Shown one piece after another: positions 1 through 5,041 of a DNA stretch of 5,041 nt. Under the pieces are notes generated by a model. The model ran no database searches and had not been told where the DNA came from. It saw only the letters and a list, made by a program, of their open reading frames with translations. This DNA comes from Actinomycetota bacterium (GTDB taxonomy: Bacteria > Actinomycetota > Acidimicrobiia > Acidimicrobiales > AC-25): positions 1-5,041 of the forward strand of contig VAXF01000153.1 in NCBI GenBank assembly GCA_005888395.1, read 5' to 3'. Both the position numbers and the translations under genes were made by a program. Numbering within the stretch: the first letter of the stretch is position 1; every line of letters begins with the position of its first letter.

Positions 1-1
1 C

Positions 2-76
2 CGTGCCGTCGCCGCCGCACTTGCCGCCGCCCTGGCCGGCTGCTGGTCGCTGCTCGCCACACCGACCGCCGGTGCC
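2..76 (+). other. Signal peptide core of the glycoside hydrolase (truncated)
   Basis: The first 25 codons encode Arg, then an Ala/Leu-rich hydrophobic stretch, ending in Thr-Ala-Gly-Ala before His-Ser-Gly-Pro. Ala at -3 and Ala at -1 fit signal peptidase I cleavage after codon 74-76. The start codon and the basic n-region lie left of the window. This shows that the protein is exported and that coding extends to the window edge. Confidence 0.8.
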
Positions 77-1639
77 CACTCCGGGCCGGTCGTCGTGACC
101 GTGGATGCCGAACGCACGGCAGGCACCACCAACCGGAAGCTCGTCGGCTTCGGCTTCCAGCCGGCGGTGAGCGCCGGCCAATTCGGTCCGCTGGCGCCGG
201 CCACGTTCCGTCTCGATGCCGGCCTCGAGCACCTCGTCGCCTGTCCGTCGACGTCCTTCGCCCCCGGTCCCCTCGCCGACCTCCAACGCCGGCTCGACAC
301 GGTGGCGCAGACCGGCGCCGAGGCCATCGTCATCCTCGACTACATGCCGCCCTGCCTCGCCGACACTGGTCCGGGCGACCCGCGCGACCCGACGCGGCTC
401 CCACCACGCGACCCCGCGGTGTGGCAGGACGTCGTGACACGTCTGGTCACCGCGCTCGGGCCCGGGCGCGCCGCGGCCGGCAGGCAACCGGTGCGCTACC
501 TCGAAGTGTGGAACGAACCCGACTGGGTCTTCTTCCAGGCCGACGAGGCGGACTTCGTCACGAAGGTGCTCCTGCCCGCGGGGCGCGCCGTCGACAGCGT
601 TGCGCGCGCCAGCCGCCTCGACCTTCGGTTCGGGCTGTGCGGCTGCCTCTTCGCCGACCCGACGTGGATGGTGCCGCTCATGACAGCCGCTCGGGACGCG
701 TCGATTCCCGTCGGGTTCCTGTCGTGGCATTACTACGGCAACTATCCGTTTCTCGGTCCCGACGGGCTCGAGCCCGGGTTCCCGAGTGCCGCGGCGCCGG
801 TGCTCTCGCCCGTCGCCCGTCGCAACCCGGCGACGACGCCCGACGCGTACCGCGTGCAGGCCGACCAGGTGCGCACCTGGGCGCAGGGGGTCCTCGGCAC
901 CGTGCCCGAGCTCGTCGTGGACGAGTGGAACCTGTCGGCAGGCGGGTTCGACAAGCGAATGGACACCAACGAGGGCGCCGCCTTCCAGGCCGCGACGCTC
1001 GCCGCGCTGGCATCGAGCGACGTGGATCGCGCTGCGCTGTTCACGTCGATCGACCCCTACGACCGCGACGTCGACGGCAACCCGCTTCCACCTCGCTACG
1101 GCGGCTGGGGAGTCGTCGACCGTTCGTTGGCGCGCAAGCCGGCGTGGTACGTGCAGTGGCTCCGGCAGCAACTCGGCCCGACCCGTCTCGCCACCGACCA
1201 GGACGTCGTGAACGGCGTCTGGACGGCTGCGGGAAAGAGCGCCGACGAGGTCGACGTGCTGGTCGCTTCGTTCCTCGCCACCGACGCGCACGACCACGCG
1301 CTGCGCGTGTCGGTGAGCGGCCTCGCTCCCGGGGCACGGCAGGCGCTGCTCTACCGCGTCGACGCTGCACACGCGGGCTCGACCGAGCCGGCGGAGACCG
1401 TGCCCGTCGATGCCGCGGCCGACGGCACGCTGGCCCTCGACACCGCGCTGCCGGCCCAATCCGTCGTGCTGGCGAGGATCGTCCGCCGCACCACGAACGC
1501 GCCCGCGCCCGCCGGTGCCGCCCGTGCCCTCCCGGCGTCGGGGACTGCACCCGGGCCGGGGCCGGCCCTCGCCCTGGTCGGGCTCGGCTTCGGTCTTGCC
1601 GTAACCGCCGGTAACTGTTACCGTCGGTTACATGCCTGA
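2..1639 (+). CDS. Secreted, wall-anchored clan GH-A-like glycoside hydrolase (5' end outside window)
   Basis: The frame is open from the left edge, so this is the last 545 codons of a longer gene. The Val/GTG codon at 95 is not the start, because the signal-peptide core precedes it in frame. The product is probably a retaining glycosidase with a (beta/alpha)8 barrel resembling GH39/GH51-type enzymes. The VWNEPDW motif holds the likely acid/base Glu (codon 515-517), and VVDEWN holds the likely nucleophile Glu (codon 923-925), 136 residues later. Asn before the acid/base Glu is the clan GH-A hallmark. A beta-sandwich-like tail follows (about 1245-1500), then an Ala/Pro-rich linker and an LPASG sorting signal. 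The substrate is unknown; a plant or microbial polysaccharide, or the cell's own envelope glycan, are all possible. The gene overlaps the downstream regulator by 8 nt. Its link to that operon is only positional. Fold assignment is fairly firm; the exact family is not. Confidence 0.85.
   Translation, partial: RAVAAALAAALAGCWSLLATPTAGAHSGPVVVTVDAERTAGTTNRKLVGFGFQPAVSAGQFGPLAPATFRLDAGLEHLVACPSTSFAPGPLADLQRRLDTVAQTGAEAIVILDYMPPCLADTGPGDPRDPTRLPPRDPAVWQDVVTRLVTALGPGRAAAGRQPVRYLEVWNEPDWVFFQADEADFVTKVLLPAGRAVDSVARASRLDLRFGLCGCLFADPTWMVPLMTAARDASIPVGFLSWHYYGNYPFLGPDGLEPGFPSAAAPVLSPVARRNPATTPDAYRVQADQVRTWAQGVLGTVPELVVDEWNLSAGGFDKRMDTNEGAAFQAATLAALASSDVDRAALFTSIDPYDRDVDGNPLPPRYGGWGVVDRSLARKPAWYVQWLRQQLGPTRLATDQDVVNGVWTAAGKSADEVDVLVASFLATDAHDHALRVSVSGLAPGARQALLYRVDAAHAGSTEPAETVPVDAAADGTLALDTALPAQSVVLARIVRRTTNAPAPAGAARALPASGTAPGPGPALALVGLGFGLAVTAGNCYRRLHA
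1596..1624 (+). promoter_or_regulatory. Possible leaderless promoter for the tetR operon
   Basis: TTGCCG (1596-1601) and TACCGT (1619-1624) are separated by 17 bp and resemble sigma-70-type -35 and TAnnnT -10 elements. A start point 7-8 nt after the -10 falls at 1631-1632, on the A of the TetR ATG. That fits a leaderless mRNA, common in Actinobacteria, and fits the lack of any Shine-Dalgarno before this ATG. The palindrome covers the spacer, the -10 and the start point, as expected for repression. The elements are weak matches and the assignment is inference. Confidence 0.45.
1601..1631 (+). promoter_or_regulatory. 31-bp double palindrome, probable TetR operator
   Basis: Two 15-bp arms, GTAACCGCCGGTAAC (1601-1615) and GTTACCGTCGGTTAC (1617-1631), flank a single T. 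The arms are reverse complements of each other at 14 of 15 positions. Each arm is itself close to a GTwACCG-N-CGGTwAC palindrome, so the site could hold two TetR dimers side by side, as known for QacR-type regulators. It ends one base before the TetR ATG, so autoregulation is the simplest reading. It lies wholly within the last coding codons of the upstream hydrolase. No second copy of this GTAAC/GTTAC arrangement was found in the window. Confidence 0.8.
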
Positions 1640-2315
1640 ACGAACCCACCGTGTCCACGGGCGCGCCCGCTCTGTGCTTGGCCCGCCTCCTCGGGCGGGC
1701 CGTGATGCCCGCCGGTCCGCCCGCCTCGAGCACCGCGCCGCCCGCCGAGAGGAACTGGTCGAGGCGGCGGTGCGCGTCATCCGGCGCGACGGCCCCGGCG
1801 CGTCGATGGAGAAGATCGCGGCCGAGGTCGGCGTCACCAAGCCGATCCTCTACCGCTTCTTCGACGACCGCGCTGGGCTGAGTCAAGCGGTCGCCGAGCA
1901 GTTCGCCACCGCGCTGCTGGCCGAGCTGCAGACGTCGCTCGGCACCGGCGGTACACCGCGCGAGCTGCTCGCCCGAACCGTCGATGCCTACCTCGCGTTC
2001 ATCGAGCGCGACCCCAACGTCTACCGGTTCCTCGTCAACGGCTCGCATGCGAGCGCGCAGTCGGAGCTCGCCGGCTTCATCCGGCGAGTCGCCCAGGAGG
2101 TCTCGGTGGTCGTCGGCGAGCAGCTGCGCGCCGCCGGAGTCGATTCCGGCGCCGCCGAGCCCTGGGCCTACGGACTGGTCGGGATGGTGCACCTCGCCGG
2201 CGACTGGTGGCTCGACCGCCAGCCGATGCCGCGCTCCCGGCTCGTCGAGTATCTGACCACCCTCGTCTGGGACGGCCTCGCAAGCACCGGGGTCGGAGGA
2301 GGTGCGACGTCATGA
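1632..2315 (+). CDS. TetR-family transcriptional regulator
   Basis: A 227-residue regulator, slightly longer than the usual 190-215 because of a basic N-terminal extension with 12 Arg in the first 39 residues, which could contact the minor groove. The TetR DNA-binding domain spans about residues 40-90. The helix-turn-helix is near 58-77 (SMEKIAAEVGVTKPILYRFF), followed by the usual Asp/Arg and Leu. The C-terminal ligand/dimer domain contains GMVHLAGDWWLDR, a pattern common in actinobacterial TetR proteins. ATG 1632 is chosen because no better start precedes the HTH and it abuts the palindrome. It overlaps the hydrolase gene by 8 nt and the next gene by ATGA. It probably represses its own operon until an unknown ligand, perhaps lipid-like or hydrophobic, binds. 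The ligand is a guess from the family. Confidence 0.93.
   Translation: MPERTHRVHGRARSVLGPPPRAGRDARRSARLEHRAARREELVEAAVRVIRRDGPGASMEKIAAEVGVTKPILYRFFDDRAGLSQAVAEQFATALLAELQTSLGTGGTPRELLARTVDAYLAFIERDPNVYRFLVNGSHASAQSELAGFIRRVAQEVSVVVGEQLRAAGVDSGAAEPWAYGLVGMVHLAGDWWLDRQPMPRSRLVEYLTTLVWDGLASTGVGGGATS
2297..2302 (+). promoter_or_regulatory. Shine-Dalgarno for the membrane protein
   Basis: AGGAGG, within GGAGGAGG, sits 9 nt before ATG 2312 inside the end of the TetR gene. It is a near-perfect ribosome site. It decides the start against the longer in-frame GTG at 2207 and supports strong, coupled translation after the regulator. Confidence 0.9.
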
Positions 2316-4105
2316 CAACGCCTCTGGGGTACAGGGTTGTCGCGTACACGGCCGGCACCGGCGCCCTCGCCAGCTGGGCGCCGCTCGAGATCATGCTCGG
2401 CGGGTTCGCCGTCGTCGTGATCACGCTGATCGTCCTCGGACGCGCCGGCAACCAGCACTCGCGCGTGGGCGCCGGCCTCCAGCGCGTGCCAAACGGCCTC
2501 GAGCGGGTCACCGGCATCCCCGGCTGGGCGGCGGCCGCCGTCGGCACGTCGATGTTCGGCCTCGTCGTCGCCGGCCAGGGCTTCTACGCCGACGTGGCCT
2601 GGCACGTCGCCTACGGTCGCGACAAGACGCTGTTCACGCCGCCGCACACCGGCATCGTCATCGGATTGCTCCTCATCGCGGGCGGCGCCGTGCTCGGCGT
2701 GCTGTTCGCGTCGCTCGGGCGCGTCGACACCGCGCTGCGGTGGCGCTCGTTGCGCGTGCCGTGGTCGATGCTGCCGCTCGGGGCGCTCGGGTTCGCCGCT
2801 GTCTCGGGCTTCCCGCTCGACGACCGGTGGCACGCCCACTACGGCATCGACGTCACCATGTGGAGCCCGACGCACATGCTGATGATCCTCGGCGCGTCGT
2901 TCAGCGGCATGGCCTGCTGGCTGGCACTGGCCGAGGCAGGCGTGAAGCCGACCGACGGAGCGTGGGCGCGCACGGCGCACGTGCTCGCCGCCGCGCTCAC
3001 GCTCATGGGCCTGACCAGCTCGCAGGGCGAGTTCAACTTCGGTGTGCCCCAGTTCCAGCAGCTCTTCCTACCGGTGCTCATCGCCGTGGCGGCCGGCTTC
3101 GCGCTGGTCGCCGGCCGCATCGTGCTCGGCCGCGGCTGGATGCTCGGCATCGCTGTGGTGACGTTCGCCATGAACGCGGGCCACGTGCTCGGCGGCTCAC
3201 ACGGCGTCGTGACCCGGCCCGGCGGCATGTACATCGCGTCGGCCGCCGTCGTCGAGGTGGTGGCGTGGCTCGCCGGCACCGATCGCCGGCTGCGTTTCGC
3301 CCTCCTGTCCGGATTGGGTGTGGCCACGCTCGGCTTCGCGGGCGAGTGGGCGTGGAACGCGCACGCGTACCAGCCGTGGCATCTCCCGCTGCTCCGCGAT
3401 GCGCTCGTGCTGGGCGCGGTCGTGGCCATCGCCTCCGCCGTCGTCGGCGCCGCCTTCGCCGGCGCCATCCGGCGCGAGGGGCGGCGCGTTCCGATCGCCG
3501 CCGTCGTCGCAGGCGCCCTCGCCGTGCTCGTCGGGCTCGCCCTCCCGATGCCGCGTCGCGTCGGGAACGTCACCGCCGCGGTCCACGTCGCGCCGGCCCC
3601 CGGCGGGCGCGCCGTCGTGACCGCCATGCTCGAGCCGCCGAACGCTGCCGCGCACGCCCGCTGGTTCCAGGCGCTGAGCTGGCAGGGCGGCACGATGGTC
3701 GCGGCCAACATGCGACGGGTCGGGCCCGGGCGCTACGTGTCCGAGCGGCCCGTTCCCGTGACCGGGCGCAGCAAGGCTGTGCTGCGCCTCCATCGTGGCG
3801 CCGAGATGATGGCGGTGCCGATCCGCCTCCCCGCCGACCCCGCCATCGGCAAGGCCGAGATCCCGGCCGTCGACCGCACGACGCGCTTCGTCAACGAACG
3901 GCACTACCTGCTGCGCGAGCAGCACGCGGGGAGCGCGTGGTTCGCGATCTTGATCTACGTGCTGCTGTCGATCGTCGCGTTCGTGTGGGCCGCCGCGTTC
4001 TTGCTCGCCGCGAGCCGGATCGGACGGCAAGCCGACGTCTCGGGCACCGGACGGTTCGAGGTGCAGGGGTCCGAACCTCGTCGAGTGGCGGCAGCACAGG
4101 CCTGA
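2312..4105 (+). CDS. Polytopic membrane protein with duplicated D-x3-H-x13-H motif and C-terminal extracytoplasmic domain
   Basis: A 597-residue integral membrane protein that I cannot assign to a named family. About 13 hydrophobic segments are visible (roughly residues 25-43, 71-92, 112-134, 152-168, 188-208, 219-236, 250-272, 275-294, 306-322, 329-344, 363-386, 393-412 and 541-567). Arg/Lys-rich loops alternate, giving N-out/C-in by the positive-inside rule. Conserved-looking polar motifs then all face outward: D94/H98/H112, D170/H174/H188, QGEFNFGVPQFQ (238-249), H291/H297, and E345/N349/H351/H357. Residues about 417-520 form a beta-rich outer domain whose start (VTAAVHVAPAPGGRAVVT) and LPADP-type end loosely recall YtkA/FixH-like domains; this likeness is weak. 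A Shine-Dalgarno and ATGA overlap fix the start. A metal-binding or redox role is inference; a transporter or a scaffold are alternatives. Confidence 0.9.
   Translation: MTTPLGYRVVAYTAGTGALASWAPLEIMLGGFAVVVITLIVLGRAGNQHSRVGAGLQRVPNGLERVTGIPGWAAAAVGTSMFGLVVAGQGFYADVAWHVAYGRDKTLFTPPHTGIVIGLLLIAGGAVLGVLFASLGRVDTALRWRSLRVPWSMLPLGALGFAAVSGFPLDDRWHAHYGIDVTMWSPTHMLMILGASFSGMACWLALAEAGVKPTDGAWARTAHVLAAALTLMGLTSSQGEFNFGVPQFQQLFLPVLIAVAAGFALVAGRIVLGRGWMLGIAVVTFAMNAGHVLGGSHGVVTRPGGMYIASAAVVEVVAWLAGTDRRLRFALLSGLGVATLGFAGEWAWNAHAYQPWHLPLLRDALVLGAVVAIASAVVGAAFAGAIRREGRRVPIAAVVAGALAVLVGLALPMPRRVGNVTAAVHVAPAPGGRAVVTAMLEPPNAAAHARWFQALSWQGGTMVAANMRRVGPGRYVSERPVPVTGRSKAVLRLHRGAEMMAVPIRLPADPAIGKAEIPAVDRTTRFVNERHYLLREQHAGSAWFAILIYVLLSIVAFVWAAAFLLAASRIGRQADVSGTGRFEVQGSEPRRVAAAQA
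2591..2647 (+). other. D-x3-H-x13-H motif, copy 1
   Basis: Residues 94-112 of the membrane protein: Asp94, Trp97, His98, Tyr101, Gly102, Asp104, Phe108, Thr109, Pro110, His112. It lies in the predicted first outer loop between membrane segments 2 and 3. It matches copy 2 at 2819-2875 in every listed key position, allowing Phe/Trp and Thr/Ser exchanges. Confidence 0.75.
2819..2875 (+). other. D-x3-H-x13-H motif, copy 2
   Basis: Residues 170-188 of the membrane protein: Asp170, Trp173, His174, Tyr177, Gly178, Asp180, Trp184, Ser185, Pro186, His188. It lies exactly 76 residues after copy 1 and in the equivalent outer loop between membrane segments 4 and 5. This points to internal duplication of a two-helix unit. 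Confidence 0.75.
3569..3865 (+). other. Extracytoplasmic beta-rich domain of the membrane protein
   Basis: Residues about 420-518, between predicted membrane segments 12 and 13. Alternating hydrophobic residues (VTAAVHVAPAPGG, then RAVVTAMLEPP), a WFQALSWQGG stretch, RRVGPGRYVSERPVPV, KAVLRLHRG and AVPIRLPADP suggest a beta-sandwich. The order resembles small YtkA/FixH-like domains seen in metal-related proteins, but that likeness is by eye. The predicted topology puts it outside the membrane. Confidence 0.5.
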
Positions 4106-4167
4106 GACCCGACGTCGTGAGACCGGGGCGGGCAGGAACGGGTCGCTCCCGCGGTGAAGTCCAACCC

Positions 4168-5041
4168 GTGCGTCCCAGGTTGCGGGCTGCTGCTGCTGCT
4201 GCGTTCGTGCTCGTGGCCGCCGGGGGTGCCACGGCCGTCCGGGCCGCGGAGCCATCCGTCCCGCCGCCCACCCCCAAGGCCCAGTGCGGGCCCGGCTCCA
4301 AGCCCGAGACCGGTCCCCAGGGCCGGGTCAGCATGGCCGACGTGCAGAGCGGCCGAGCCGCCCAGGGCTACACCTGCAACGCCGAGGTGGTGGGCCACTA
4401 CGGGCGCACCGGCGGCTTCAAGGTGTTCCGGTACATCGATACCGCCGGCCACGAGTGCGCGTTCTACGACTCGACGCTCCTCTTCCCCACTGCACCCCTG
4501 CTGTCGCCCACCGAGCGGCTCGGCGTGTTCGTGCTGGACATGTCCGACCCCGCCCACCCCAAGCAGACCGACGCGCTGACGACGCCGGCCATGCTCTCGC
4601 CCCACGAGAGCCTCAGCCTCAGCGCCAGTCGCGGGATCCTCGCCGCCGACATGGGCTACCCGACGTTCAACCCCGGCTTCATCGACATCTACGACGTCAG
4701 CAAGGACTGCCGTCACCCGCAGTTGCAGTCGAGCTCGCCGATGGGGATCCTCGGTCACGAAGGCAACCTGTCGCTCGACGGCAAGACGTTCTACGTGAGC
4801 TCGGCGGGCGGCCACACGCTCGCCGCCGTGGACATCACCAACCCGGCCCTGCCCACGCTCCTCTGGTCGAGCCTCGACTACTCGATCCACGGGCTCAACG
4901 TCAGCGACGACGGCAACCGCGTGTACGCCGCCGACCTGGGCAGCACTCCGGGCCTCTGGATCTTCGACACCAGCGACATCCAAAAGCGGACGCCCAGTCC
5001 GACGGTGCGCGTTGTCAGCCACCTCACGTGGCCTGAGGTCA
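4168..5041 (+). CDS. Secreted LVIVD-type beta-propeller protein (3' end outside window)
   Basis: A GTG start and 291 codons are present; the frame is still open at the right edge. The N-terminus is a signal peptide: basic (Arg2, Arg4, Arg6), poly-Ala/Val core, cleavage after Val-Arg-Ala near residue 26. A Pro-rich linker and a conserved-looking entry block follow (CNAEVVGHYG, GHECAFYD, about 70-101). Then come propeller strands of the LVIVD kind: LGVFVLDMSDPAHP (118-131), GFIDIYDVSKD (170-180), LAAVDITNPALP (218-229) and GLWIFDTSDI (262-271). His motifs PHESLSLS, GHEGNLSLDG and IHGLNVSDDG recur in the blades. Cys40, 70, 97 and 181 may form disulfides. The gene starts 62 nt after the membrane protein with no visible promoter, so co-transcription is likely. 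An in-frame GTG at 4117 would add 17 residues; neither start has a good Shine-Dalgarno. Function is unknown; binding or redox roles are possible. Confidence 0.87.
   Translation, partial: MRPRLRAAAAAAFVLVAAGGATAVRAAEPSVPPPTPKAQCGPGSKPETGPQGRVSMADVQSGRAAQGYTCNAEVVGHYGRTGGFKVFRYIDTAGHECAFYDSTLLFPTAPLLSPTERLGVFVLDMSDPAHPKQTDALTTPAMLSPHESLSLSASRGILAADMGYPTFNPGFIDIYDVSKDCRHPQLQSSSPMGILGHEGNLSLDGKTFYVSSAGGHTLAAVDITNPALPTLLWSSLDYSIHGLNVSDDGNRVYAADLGSTPGLWIFDTSDIQKRTPSPTVRVVSHLTWPEV
4186..4200 (+). repeat. (GCT)5 trinucleotide run in the signal peptide
   Basis: Five perfect GCT codons followed by GCG encode six Ala in the hydrophobic core of the propeller protein's signal peptide. GCT is a minor Ala codon here, where GCC and GCG dominate, so the run stands out. 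Slippage would change the signal-peptide length in frame without breaking the gene. Confidence 0.8.

Larger units (their letters stand above)
1529..1636 (+). other. LPXTG-like cell-wall sorting signal (LPASG)
   Basis: The C-terminus reads LPASG (1529-1543), then a Pro/Gly spacer, a hydrophobic stretch of about 17 residues (Pro-Ala-Leu-Ala-Leu to Thr-Ala-Gly) and a short tail with Arg-Arg (1622-1627). This is the three-part layout of sortase substrates. Ser replaces the usual Thr at position four, so it is a variant motif. No sortase gene is in the window. The alternative is a plain C-terminal membrane anchor. Confidence 0.65.

Noticed and set aside
32..43. Lipobox-like Leu-Ala-Gly-Cys in the hydrolase signal peptide
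   Set aside because: The Cys is within the hydrophobic core, an Ala-Gly-Ala cleavage site follows, and the protein has a C-terminal sorting signal. Lipidation cannot be excluded but is less likely.
95..97. GTG 95 as start of the hydrolase
   Set aside because: The frame stays open to the left edge and encodes a signal-peptide core and cleavage site directly upstream.
1680..1701. Perfect 8-bp GC stem (GGCCCGCC / GGCGGGCC, 6-nt loop)
   Set aside because: It lies inside the 5' part of the TetR coding region with no T tract, so it is not a terminator. GC-rich Pro/Arg codons readily create such stems by chance.
1041..2192. Long minus-strand open frame (383 codons) opposite the hydrolase and the regulator
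   Set aside because: It is Arg/Gly/Ala-rich with no recognisable domain and spans two well-supported + strand genes. Such frames are expected opposite GC-rich coding DNA.
2207..2311. Upstream start (GTG 2207) for the membrane protein, adding 35 residues
   Set aside because: The added residues are Arg/Pro-rich and overlap the TetR C-terminal coding region in another frame. ATG 2312 has AGGAGG at ideal spacing and an ATGA overlap.
2591..2875. Identification of the membrane protein as a PmoC/AmoC-type monooxygenase subunit
   Set aside because: Only the D-x3-H part and approximate His spacing agree. Segment number, the C-terminal domain and the neighbours do not match, and no A or B subunit is present.
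4106..4167. Terminator or separate promoter between the membrane protein and propeller genes
   Set aside because: No stem with a T tract and no TAnnnT-type -10 element with a partner -35 was seen in these 62 nt.
3197..5022. Long minus-strand open frames (up to 355 codons) opposite the membrane protein and propeller genes
   Set aside because: Low-complexity His/Arg/Ala/Gly composition with no motifs; the opposite strand carries clear membrane segments, a signal peptide and propeller repeats.

Overview
The window is GC-rich DNA, dense with genes, all read on the + strand. The GC-heavy third codon positions, the TetR subtype, the Arg-rich regulator N-terminus, the GTG start and the LPXTG-like surface protein all suggest a high-GC actinobacterium. 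The secreted LVIVD-type protein also fits, possibly from an Acidimicrobiia-like or other environmental lineage; the lineage is inference. No RNA genes, insertion sequences, CRISPR arrays or phage genes are visible.

Layout: (1) positions 2-1639, the 3' part of a secreted clan GH-A-like glycoside hydrolase. It enters the window inside its signal peptide and ends in an LPXTG-like wall-sorting signal (LPASG, hydrophobic segment, Arg-Arg). (2) 1632-2315, a TetR-family regulator whose ATG lies 1 nt after a 31-bp near-perfect double palindrome (1601-1631). That palindrome sits inside the last codons of the hydrolase gene and overlaps a possible leaderless promoter. (3) 2312-4105, a 597-residue polytopic membrane protein, ATGA-overlapped with the regulator. 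It carries a duplicated D-x3-H-x13-H motif and a C-terminal extracytoplasmic beta-rich domain. (4) 4168-5041, the 5' part of a secreted LVIVD-type beta-propeller protein, running off the right edge.

Genes 2 to 4 look like one autoregulated operon. The ATGA overlap couples regulator and membrane protein, and only 62 nt with no visible promoter or terminator separates the membrane protein from the propeller. Every structural product acts outside the cytoplasm. In a positive-inside topology reading, all the acidic and His motifs of the membrane protein fall on the outer face, and the propeller fragment has three blade-phased His motifs. My working hypothesis is an unnamed envelope system, perhaps a metal- or redox-dependent membrane protein paired with a secreted propeller, under a TetR repressor. 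The biochemical function is not determinable from this sequence alone.
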